The position numbers and the translations under genes were made by a program. A stretch of DNA of 64,000 nucleotides from Anisodus tanguticus (Eukaryota > Streptophyta > Magnoliopsida > Solanales > Solanaceae), in the NCBI GenBank assembly GCA_034509755.1, contig CM067543.1, positions 55,298,653-55,362,652 of the forward strand, in the 5' to 3' direction. Shown here piece by piece: positions 55,601-64,000 of the stretch. The notes under the pieces are model-generated. The model was not told the DNA's origin. It ran no database searches and saw only the letters and a program-made list of their open reading frames with translations. How positions within the stretch are numbered: position 1 is the stretch's first letter; each line of letters starts with the position of its first letter.

Positions 55601-56133
55601 CATGGGGATTTGAAAGAGATGTGTACATGCATCGACCTCCGGCTTTGTTCATCCGTGACTCCGCAGTTGTGTGTGTCGTCTCGGAAAGTCATTGTATGGA
55701 TCGAAACAGGCACCCGCGCTTGGTATGATCGTTATCTTTTGCGATTGGTTTTGTATGTAGCGAGTGTGATAACTCTCTCTTCACTTTTCACCGAGGTAGC
55801 AAAGACCGCATATTTGCTATTATATGTCGATGACATTGTTCTTACTTGCCTCATCGACGGTTTGAAGAATGAAATCATTGCTCTACTCAAAACTGAATTT
55901 GCTATGACCGACTTGGGCAAGCTAAGTTATTTTTTGGGTATATCGGTAACCGATCTGCGACCACTATGTTCTTATGTCGGCGTAAGTATGCGAAGAGATA
56001 GTGTACGGGGCCAAGATGGCAAATTGTAAAATTATGCCAACTCCGGTGGACTCCAAATCCAAGCTTAGTGCCAATGACGGTGCGCCAGTTTCTGATCCCA
56101 CTCTATATCGGAGTCTAGCAGGTGCTCTTCAGT
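52623..56133 (+). pseudogene. Copia 3 gag-pol, degenerate
   Basis: Gag remnants run from ATG 52623: FIPIILDQEDYQYSMWMELF, then LVAGLPKGEYDTLATMIQ. A GC-rich linker follows at 53330-53620. Protease is NWYMDTGATSHLT near 53645. Integrase pieces are LWTSPIVSSLGHKFYLVFLD (54240), QCDNGREFNN and SSQNGKAERIIRTINNMVRT (54420-54570). Reverse transcriptase pieces are DPNWNAAMCEEFNAL (55280), RLDVKNAFLHGDLKE (55560) and LLLYVDDIVLTC (55820). At least six frame changes occur, and RNase H is missing. The element is inactive. Relative to Copia 2 the order is the same but decay is heavier. Confidence 0.86.
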
Positions 56134-56220
56134 ACGAGCAGCCGTACAAAGGGTTGCTAACATTGCCATCACAGATGATTTGGTAGCCGTATAAAGGACT
56201 ACGTGTAACTAATCGCCACA
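56134..56220 (+). repeat. Remnant of the Copia 3 3' LTR
   Basis: GAGCAGCCGTACAAAGGGTT, then GGTAGCCGTATAAAGGACTA. These are the hairpin-type units of the 5' LTR, joined abruptly to reverse-transcriptase-end coding sequence. Confidence 0.6.
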
Positions 56221-56389
56221 GCTGCGCATAAGAAAACGTCAATCGACTGAAACTATTTAAAAAGCTAAAGAAAGAAAGAATGAATGTACTTAACTAAGAA
56301 ATAATTATTAGTGGTTGCTACATGATCAATTCGCAAATGCAAAGATCACACAAATAGAACGGCCTGGTGTAGCTGTTATGGCTTATCAC

Positions 56390-57059
56390 TTATTCCACGG
56401 ACTGAATAACTGGAGAAGCAAACTCAAGGAGGTGAAATTTTTCCATGTCTCCTGGTTCCAAAGTCATCATTACATCCAACCCATTCCCACTTGGGCTATT
56501 CAAGATAACTATCCAGTTCTTCACTGGAGTAGTCGCTGAGGCCACTCTGGTGGGCTTACCCCATCCAAAATCCACATCATATAATCCAAAGTTGCATAAA
56601 CTGATACGCTTAAACACATCAAAGTTGCTGTTCAGATAAGTCTGCACGCCCTTTGATTACTTCAAGTGCTTGTGAGAATAGCTCACTTTGAGGAACACTT
56701 TTGAATTTGTCGCGAAGTTGATGCTTAGATTTTCTTATTTGAGCTACCAAATTCAGCAATTGCATCTCATTCTCTGTAGCTGATGAATGAACAAAGAAGG
56801 ACCAACCATTTCCGATGTAGCTGAAAGGCAACGGTGGGCGCAGACCCATTATATGCCACAATAAAGACGGTCTGAATGAACCCGAATTCTTCGCCTTTTC
56901 TGAAGCAGCCACATCACATTTGTGTACAAGTGCTGCGGAAACTTCAACCTGAGTTGGATTCTCTACTCCTGATTCAGCAGCAGCTATTGTCTTCAGCCTG
57001 CCTAATGCAGAGGAGGAGAAATGACCAAATACTCGGACTCCTGTAAACATCATCTATGA
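56390..57059 (-). pseudogene. BAHD acyltransferase, 3' half
   Basis: The minus strand encodes the C-terminal half of a BAHD family enzyme, which transfers acyl groups from acyl-CoA to plant metabolites. From 57050: FGHFSSSALGRLKTIAAAES, then PTQVEVSAALVHKC, SFRPSLLWHIMGLRPPLP and LVAQIRKSKHQLRDKF. After a one-base shift near 56625 comes NFGLYDVDFGWGKPTRV with the conserved DFGWG motif, then VMMTLEPGDMEKF and the natural stop at 56390. The N-terminal half with the catalytic HxxxD motif is absent. A TTTACAG just before GAGTCCGAG could be an intron acceptor, but no upstream exon is found before the solo LTR at 57201. Subfamily (vinorine-synthase-like) is a guess from the wording. It is non-functional as seen. 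Confidence 0.85.
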
Positions 57060-57200
57060 TTATTAATTAAAGTTATGGCAAAGACGAATCAGTAGTACAA
57101 AGAAAATCGAAGAACAACAAGAGCGAAGGTAAACACTGTTGGTTACAATGGTGCAGGAAATGGAAATAAGTAACTGCTAAGTATTACAATACAATGAAAT
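57060..57200. other. Short spacer
   Basis: Nothing recognisable. It may be intron or 5' flank of the BAHD remnant. Ends GAAAT, the left target duplication of the solo LTR. Confidence 0.35.
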
Positions 57201-58625
57201 TGTTGGTGCTCTATTGTACTTTATAAAGCAGTACGGGAAGTAATAACTATTACAAATGTTCGAAAGGATAAATAAATGGTCAATCTTCAAAACTGCCGCA
57301 TGTGTATTGTGTCTTGAATCTTGATCACCTTACAAAGCCAATGTTGAGAACTGCCGCAAGTTTGTTGTGTCTTGAATCTTAATATCCTGAAATCAAGAAA
57401 CAACTAAATCTGGATGGTTACAACGTTGTGTGTTGAGTCGAGAATAGCCCTCTATCCTTAAGACAAGATTGCCCCGTATATATGCTTTTACGTTAGCGGG
57501 CAATAGTCTCCCAAGATAAAACAACACTTTAATCTCAACACTACAAAGCCAATAGGTTGAGCCTGCCGAATAAAACAAATATGAATCGACTTGCTGAAGA
57601 TATGGAATAGGAAGGAAGAGTTTCTCTTTACTCTTATCTTTTGTCTCTGTGTATATAGTGTGTCTCTATAGTGTATATCTTGTGTATATGTGAGGGTTGG
57701 TCACAGTTTTTGACTGATTTTCAGCCACTGTTTCGAGCAGTTTTTGCTCACTGATTTCGTGATTTTTCAGTCTGTTTTCTATGTCATTTTTCTGCCTGTT
57801 TTCAGCCTTTTGTGCAGCCCAAAATTGAGCCAACAACTGCTCAATATATAGCATGCAAGAGGGGTTGTCCAACTGCCAAAACAAGGCTGTAATGGCCATT
57901 AAGGGAGGCCATTAGAACAGTCAAGTAATGGCTATTAAGGCCATTGAAAGAGACTGCTCAAATGCCCAAGTAATGGGCTGTTAATGGAGAGTTAATCAAC
58001 CAAGTAATGGCTGGTTAATGCTCCAAAACGCAGTCCAACGGTAGGCAGAAAAAGTCTCAAGAAACTCTAGGGACCAAACTGTAAATATTGAAACTTCAGG
58101 GACCAAACTGTACATATGAAACTCCATGGATCAAACTGTACATCTGGAAAATTCTCTGGTCCAAAAAGATATTATCAGAAAGTCCCCACAGTCCACAGCC
58201 CACAGCCCACGGCCCGAGCCCGAGCCCGAGACCGATCGGACGGGCGGGCGGCGGCGGCGCGCGTGTGGGTTTAGCCATGAACCCAAGCACATCTAGGTCC
58301 TCCCTCCTTTAAACACATGGGATACCCCTTGGGGTCCCAAACCCTTTACCAATTAGAGACTTATATAGAGAGCAATTCTTCCTATTCCCACTGATGTGGT
58401 AGATTTGTCCCACACCACATTTTCATGCCTCAAACACCTTACTTCGTAGACCAATATCTCTTTCATTTCTCAATGAAATTTGATGATTCTTGGCCCTACG
58501 GTCATCTACTCACTTCGTAGATCATGCATGTGCGAAGAGACAAGATCTCCAACATGCGGAACACTAGTGTTTAATTCATCAAAGATGGGTGGACGCATCT
58601 CCCCGCCAAAGGCAAATTTCCAACA
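57201..58625 (-). repeat. Solo LTR of the three-LTR family, with target duplication
   Basis: Starts TGTTGGTGCTC and ends AAATTTCCAACA, sharing TTTATAAAGCAGTACGGGAAG, ATTGCCCCGTAT, the GGGACCAAACTGTA blocks and the CACATCTAGGTCCTCC stretch with LTRs 1-3. The 5-bp flanks GAAAT are identical (57196-57200 and 58626-58630). No internal region remains, so it formed by intra-element LTR recombination. Its GC-rich block (58200-58265) is much shorter, and the sequence is clearly more diverged than LTRs 1-3 are from each other. Confidence 0.87.
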
Positions 58626-58703
58626 GAAATTACAACAAACTGAAATTTCAATGAACTGGAACAAGAAACTGTAACAGTTTTGATATGCTGAAATTTCAAT
58701 GAA
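58626..58703. other. Short spacer with internal repeat
   Basis: The word CTGAAATTTCAATGAACT occurs twice (58641 and 58689), the second running into the next LTR fragment. This suggests a small duplication at the insertion or repair junction. Confidence 0.5.
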
Positions 58704-59056
58704 CTCGAACCGAAGCACATCTAGGTCCTCCCTTCTTTAAACACATAGGATACCCCTTGGGGTCCCAAACCCCAAGCCAATGTTGAGACTTATAAACTAA
58801 ACAAATTTTTCTTCCCCACCGATGAGGGAGGATTGGTCTAAATACCACACTTTTCCATGCTTCAAACACCTCACTTCGTGGACCAATATTTCTTTCATTT
58901 CTCAACGAAATTTGACGATCCTTAGCCCTACCGTCATCTACTTACTTAGTAGATTATGCACGTGTGAAGGACCGAAGTTTCCAACATGCGAAACACTAGT
59001 GTTTAAGTCATTAAAGATGGTTGGATGCAACTCCCGCTAAAGACAAATTTTCAACA
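58704..59056 (-). repeat. Truncated LTR of the three-LTR family
   Basis: Collinear with the last 350 bp (plus-strand coordinates) of LTRs 1-3, from CGAACCGAAGCACATCTAGG to AAATTTTCAACA. It lies tandem to the solo LTR and lacks the rest. No target duplication was found. Confidence 0.78.
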
Positions 59057-59478
59057 CACACACATATAAAATCAATATTGTCTGCATAATTTCAGCAAAA
59101 GAATTTCCTTTATTCCTCCATGGGCTAATCTACTCTTTTAGAATTTTATGGAAGAGGAAAGCGGTGATCTCTACCTAGAAAAATTAGGCGAGCACGTGTT
59201 TAACGGCTAACACGGAAAAATTCGAAGAGCTCTGTGCTTGTAAGCGATGAAGCAGACATGTTGTCACACAATTTTCTTATTTTCCAGGAATGAAATTTGG
59301 TAAATTTGACGGATCACTAGTTCGTGGGAAAAGGAAGTTCCATCAAACAAAACATATGATTTTTTCCGATCAGAATTGCGAGTTAAGGAAGCCCAATCAG
59401 TGATGAATTTGACTAGATTATATGATTCGGTGACCTTATGCGAGATGCATATACTGACTGCTATTCCACCACAATCAA
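59057..59478. other. Intergenic DNA
   Basis: No gene or repeat is recognised. Confidence 0.35.
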
Positions 59479-61028
59479 AATGTGTAAGTTGTGAAAGTAT
59501 GTATGTCCTAGAGACAATCTATATTAGGGACAAAAACGTACTTGAACACATTCGTATTATTAATGAGATTAATGTTTATGGCATTTGCAATTATTGAATT
59601 ATTGTTTGATTGTTTGCAATTATTCATATATGTACATCCCTTGAGCTTACGTTGTCATTAATAGAATGATATATTAATGATAGAACGTAACTCTCAAAAT
59701 AGCCTCGATTAATGATCATCGAGAATGGGATATCGACGATATGCTATAAGTCGACATGTGGTCTGCATCACATTCTTGGAGAATGTAGTATGTCTCACAG
59801 CTACGAGTAATGGTTACTCGTGATGGACACATGGATACTTTTGGAGAAGTATTGGTATACCTTGCCAATAAACTATTTGTTATACATGTCTATAGTGTTA
59901 TCGGCGTGTGGAATATAAAGGTCCTTTGACTTGAGGTCAATACGCACCTTATTTACAGAATGATGTACTTTGACCAAGTTCTAAGCTTAAACTCCTTCTG
60001 GATAAGATACGACTTGTGTTGGGTGCATCAGGATGTAAATCAAGGTGGTAGTTGAGCCAAGAATATGATTCATTCCTCGATTGGAAATTCGAGAGAGCAC
60101 TCAGTTTCTCAATGTTATTAGGTTGACTAAAGTCACTGGCTAGTGCAAGAGACATATTTAGAATATGGTCTAGCAATGTGAGATAAAGTGATTAAGCCAT
60201 TTGGATAGACATTTGGCAAATCCTAAGCTTAATCGAGTGCGTCGCGAATGAAAGGAATTTATAGTTCTGCATAAAGGTTAAGTTTGTTGGATTTATGTAA
60301 ACAAACTTCACATATTGAGTTCATCATACGACGCAGTCTAGGAGTTTCGTATGGACCTTAATTAGATTAATGTCGATATGTGAAGGCCTATAGGGTCACA
60401 CTATATGTGATTGTTTCTTCAATCTAAGAGTGTATTGAGAAAGTATTAAATACTCGATTGAGAATCAAAATATTTAATTTATAACAATTATGGAATATTT
60501 CTATTTGATAGAAATTATTTAATTAAGTCGAATTAGATTTCGGATTTAATCAAATGTGTTGGATATATTATATGGGTACTCGGACAAATACAGGAAAATA
60601 ATTGGGCCAGAAATTACTAGCCCAAAATTGGGACACTGGTTGTCCATTAGGACATGTGAAGTAGACCAGCTGGGCTGGTCCACTAAACATTAACATGGAC
60701 CAGGTTTTTCTGTTTTGTATTTGGTTAGGTTTTGTCCTAGACTCCTATATATACAACACATACCCAATAATTATTATTTTACGGAAAATAACTTCTCAGT
60801 TCCTAAAGCAAGATTTCCTAGCTTTCTTGCAAAGGAAATACACTGGAGTTGGAACTTGCAGTCGAGGATTCAAATCGCGTGGATACCTTAGTATTGAATC
60901 TCGCGCTCGAAAACCTGTAAGTTTTCTTTATCGTGTTTTGAACACTTTATATGATTATCGTATAAGCCAACCAGGATCATTGTTGGGTAAGTTAAATTTT
61001 TAACTTCCGTTGTGCTTACGAACCCAAC
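59479..61028 (+). repeat. Putative long LTR (solo), about 1.5 kb
   Basis: The stretch from TGTGTAAGTTGTG to CGAACCCAACA has TG...CA ends and a layout I associate with long plant LTRs (ATTAGGGACAAAAACGTAC, TCATTAATAGAATGATATA, ATGGTTACTCGTGATGGACA). There is a TATATA-containing CTCCTATATATAC near 60745, where LTR transcripts often start. No target duplication or neighbouring internal sequence is clear. The frame 60695-61003 inside it matches no family. Assignment is tentative. Confidence 0.4.
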
Positions 61029-61083
61029 AAAACCCTGCAAGCTAAGCCACTAGTAAACTTCCCTCATATGAAGTGTTCCAAGG

Positions 61084-63115
61084 TAGGGTTGTCCAGTGGG
61101 TCGGGTCGGCCAGATCCCGACCCGGTCCGGCCTGCTACCCGCCCCGATCTCCAATAAAAAAATTGTCGGTGTCGGGGTTCGAACTTAGGACGGGCCTTGG
61201 GATCGTCCTGCCCGTCCCGATACCGACCCGACCCACCCCAACCCGACCCCGTCCCGCCAGCCCCTCCCCCTTTGCAAAAATAATTGTTGTAACAACGGCC
61301 AAATTTTGATTTCGACCGTTGTGAAACGGTTATAACGGCCATTTTTGGCCCCCACCCCATAAACCCCCATACCCCCTTAATATTTATTTTTAACCCCTAA
61401 GTTAATATATTTACACTTTAACCCTATTTCTCAATTATAAATACCTCATTTTCTTCTTCTTTTTTTCTCACAAATCTTTCTACAATCTCTCTAATCTCTC
61501 AATTTATCTCTAGAATTCTACATTGCCTACTAAATATTATATTTTTTTACTCATTTATATCAAAGTTAAAAAATTGGGAGTGAAGTTGGCATCTAGCTTG
61601 AGGATCATCCATCGAGCAAAGTTTTCATTTTCAACCTCGATTACACATCGATGTTACGTCGGTGTTTGGTACCTTCGTTCCTAGATCAACTGTTAGAAGG
61701 GATGTTTTTAAATTTGCAAGTGAATATCAACAATATTTACGTTATGTATTATATCATTTTAATGGCAAAGTGGTTATCACTTCTGACATAGGCCGTAGTA
61801 CTAACGGTAATGATTATTTAACGGTAACATGTCATTGGATAGATCAAAATTGGTCTATGCAAAAACGTATTTTAGCATATAGATATATTGATGATAGGCA
61901 CACTGGAAGTTTTATTGCACAAAATATTAATGAAATTTGTGATTATTATGGAATAATTGATAAAATTATGACTATTACATTAGATAATGCTACTTCTAAT
62001 ATTATGCTATAAGACTTTTAAAAGTTCGATTAACTCCATATTTTCCTGATCATTTTCATATAAGATATGTGTACCATATTTATAACTTAGTTGTAAAGGA
62101 TTACTTAAAACTTTTTGAAAGCATTCTTGATAAAATACAATTTGCTATAAATTTTATTTTTAAAGGTAATAAACTACAAAGACACAAAGAGTATTAAAAA
62201 ACTTGTCATGTTTGTGGATTACTTTATAGAAAATCCAAAAGAAGTTCGACTAGGTGGAATTCTCTGTATGAGCAACTACTTGTTGCTTACGATTATAGAC
62301 AACCTATAACTTTATTATTTAACGCCCATAATAAAAATCCAATGGATATGCTTGTAGATACTAATATTTTTTGTTACTTAATGAATATATGAAAAAACCA
62401 TCTTACGCTCCATCTATTAAAAAAATATTTATAAAATTTAAAAAATATTTTTTTCTGTTGGAAGATTTCAAATAGGAGAGCACAGACATTCATTGGCGGA
62501 AAACACATTGGAGATTGTAGTTCTATTCAGAGATTGGATTTGAGCGGAGCGTAAAAGGTGCGGTCAACCGGAGATCAACGAAGAAGAAGACTACAACTAC
62601 AATGAAATCTTGTCCGAGGGAACAGGAAGCGACGCCGAACAATTTGACCAACAATTCGAATTCCAACCGAAGATCCTCAAGACATTGTGAGGAAATTAGA
62701 AAAAACATGGTTAACTATGTAATTTTTTTAATTGCAATTTTAGTATGTGATTTGCAACTTTTAAACAACACTACAAAGTTGCAATTTTAAAATTGTATTG
62801 CAAAAAAATCATATTTCTATTAAATAATATAAGAGGCACAAAAACAGCTTGGGTTATTTTTATTAATCTATCTCGTTCAATTATTGAAGTGTTTATATAT
62901 ATTATATTTTAAAATTAAGTGGCAAAAAAAAATCCCCAAATCCTGATCCCGACCCGTCCCCCAAAACCCGGCCCCTCTTCCGGCGGGATGTGGGACGGGA
63001 CGAGACGGGTATACCTCCTATCCCGACCCGCTAATCCCGCCGGAGCCCGCGTCCCGACCCTCCTCCATCCCGCTGGGACCCGTCCCGTCCCGCCCCGCCC
63101 CGTTGGACACCCCTA
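61084..63115 (+). mobile_element. hAT transposon with decayed transposase
   Basis: Ends TAGGGTTGTCCA (61084) and, inverted, TAGGGGTGTCCA (63115) match at 11 of 12. Both subterminal zones are rich in CCCGACCC/GGGTCGGG words, the same design as the element at 1899-14775 with a different word. The interior carries transposase remnants on the plus strand. The 8-bp flanks (TTCCAAGG, AGGATGAT) do not match, so the target duplication is lost or the boundary is slightly off. Confidence 0.78.
61645..62698 (+). pseudogene. hAT transposase, internally deleted
   Basis: An open stretch (61662-62012) encodes FVPRSTVRRDVFKFASEYQQ, then VVITSDIGRSTNGNDYLTVT, CHWIDQNWSMQKRILAYRYI and ITLDNATSN, the catalytic-domain blocks of RICESLEEPER-like hAT transposases. 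After a frame change come PYFPDHFHIRYVYHIYNLVV and RWNSLYEQLLVAYDYRQPI. Then sequence jumps at about 62395-62455 to the C-terminal end (HSLAENTLEIVVLFRDWI, EEDYNYNEILSEGTGSD). The C-terminal dimerisation domain that should lie between is missing. The BED zinc finger at the N-terminus is also not seen. It would cut and paste the element if intact; as it stands it is inactive. Confidence 0.82.
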
Positions 63116-64000
63116 AGGATGATTGAGAATTTCAGACATGGGAAAATTGACTCGAACGTTAAAAAACTCAACTCCCACATCGTTACAATCGACAAAGACA
63201 TTGTCCTTAATCTTTCCAGCAAATGGATAATACAAGGTCAATACTTCTGAAAGGAAATTTTCAAGAAGTGTGGATATATGATTTTGGTCATAGGACGAGT
63301 TTGCGATACAAGAAAACCAGTGGATTATGTTCAGAGTTCAGACTCAGCCATTTGATCTATGAAAGAAAGATTGCGACGTCTAAGTGAAGAAGGGGTAGGA
63401 GAGGAGGATTTACTTAATGATGTGATTTTGCACTATTCATCTTTTGTGCTTCTGTTGGTGTTGATGATGTAAAATGTATATTGTAAAGGATAAATCCAAT
63501 CATTACTACAATTTAAACGTGGGAACATGTTGCAAAAGCTACTCCCGAAACTTAAATTACCCAAAAATTAAGGAGGTGAACAAAAATATCCTCAAAAAAA
63601 TTTTGTGACAAAAATATCTTTTGCACAGTAAATTACTGTGCAATAGGACTTAACCGCCTGCACAATAGGGATAGTAATCTTTGGTCAAAGTATGAAAAAA
63701 AATATTACTAAGTGTTGAAAAATAAAAAAGTTAACAAAAAAATTACTACCCCTATAGGCCTATACTGCGCAATAGGACTTAAACGCACCGTTATAGTTGA
63801 GTGTAATTTTTTCTTTTAATTTTAATTTCTTTTGTTTTTAATTTATTTTTTATTTCTATTATTTTAGTTTCTTTTTCTTTTAATTTTAATTTCTTCTCTC
63901 TTTTTTATTTTTATTATTTAATTTGTTTTTTATTTTTAAATTATTTTTACTGTACATTATTTATCTTTCATTTTCTTTCTTCTCATTTCCCAACCTTTAC
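63116..64000. other. Intergenic DNA
   Basis: No gene is seen. TGCAATAGGACTTAA occurs twice (63638 and 63770) in a diverged local duplication. From 63800 the sequence is T-rich with repeated TTTTAATTTTAATTTCTT blocks to the window end. Confidence 0.42.

Larger units (their letters stand above)
52029..56220 (+). mobile_element. Copia retrotransposon 3, collapsed 3' end
   Basis: A 450-bp 5' LTR, primer site, gag, protease, integrase and reverse transcriptase pieces are collinear with Copia 2. At about 56134 the reading frame passes directly from the RNase H-proximal RSLAGALQY block into sequence resembling the LTR start, so RNase H, purine tract and most of the 3' LTR are deleted. Many frameshifts are present. 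No target duplication can be tested because the 3' end is lost. Confidence 0.85.

Noticed and set aside
56315..56539. A 74-codon plus-strand frame
   Set aside because: Largely antisense to the BAHD acyltransferase remnant, which has recognisable family motifs.
60695..61003. A 102-codon plus-strand frame
   Set aside because: Lies at the end of an LTR-like block and shows no known domain; more likely untranslated LTR sequence.
61076..63123. An 8-bp target duplication for the hAT at 61084
   Set aside because: The flanks TTCCAAGG and AGGATGAT do not match, so I do not claim one.
1..64000. tRNA, rRNA or microRNA genes
   Set aside because: Only tRNA-like heads inside SINEs were seen. No complete cloverleaf, rRNA stretch or convincing microRNA hairpin could be supported by eye.

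Overview
This window looks like nuclear DNA from a flowering plant, most likely a member of the nightshade family (Solanaceae). That placement is an inference from repeat types (Au and other tRNA-derived SINEs, Stowaway, hAT and CACTA elements, long-LTR Copia elements) and from one intact plant-type gene; no taxonomic search was run. The DNA is AT-rich and dominated by transposable elements. Only one gene appears intact: an intronless RING-H2/DUF1117 (RDUF-type) E3 ubiquitin ligase at 31469-32626. A broken 3' half of a BAHD acyltransferase lies at 56390-57059, and a roughly 125-bp piece of plastid atpA lies at 48463-48588.

Region by region: 1-600 holds the gag start, primer site and LTR of a minus-strand Copia element. 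1899-14775 is a hAT-type element with imperfect 8-bp target duplications, split by a minus-strand Copia-like element with three LTRs and two internal regions (2440-14405) flanked by the 5-bp duplication CTTAG. 14.8-18.5 kb has a CACTA miniature element, a minisatellite and an Au SINE. 18501-22683 is a decayed minus-strand Copia lacking most of gag. 23.7-24.8 kb is CCA-rich DNA split by a miniature element. 25.6-26.5 kb is a Gypsy-type LTR piece, followed by a SINE interrupted by a hAT miniature element. 28.1-31.2 kb is a cluster of Stowaway-like MITEs ending just upstream of the RDUF gene.

The 3' flank of the RDUF gene (33.0-38.5 kb) has been duplicated several times, then hit by two SINEs and a truncated LTR whose empty sites survive in the sister copies. 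38.5-41.2 kb is a 5'-truncated minus-strand Copia. 42.6-43.0 kb is a SINE. 43196-48386 is a full-length plus-strand Copia killed by five nonsense codons and at least two frameshifts. Then come the plastid fragment, two tiny SINE remnants with target duplications, a LINE reverse-transcriptase fragment (49.7-50.75 kb), a third Copia with a hairpin-repeat LTR and a collapsed 3' end (52029-56220), the BAHD pseudogene, a solo LTR of the three-LTR family (57201-58625), another fragment of that LTR, an LTR-like stretch (59.5-61.0 kb), and a hAT transposon with transposase remnants (61084-63115).

The genes do not form a pathway or operon. The value of the window is as a record of nested transposition, duplication and decay around one live ubiquitin-ligase gene. 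I found no convincing undescribed functional system; the most unusual object is the three-LTR tandem element.
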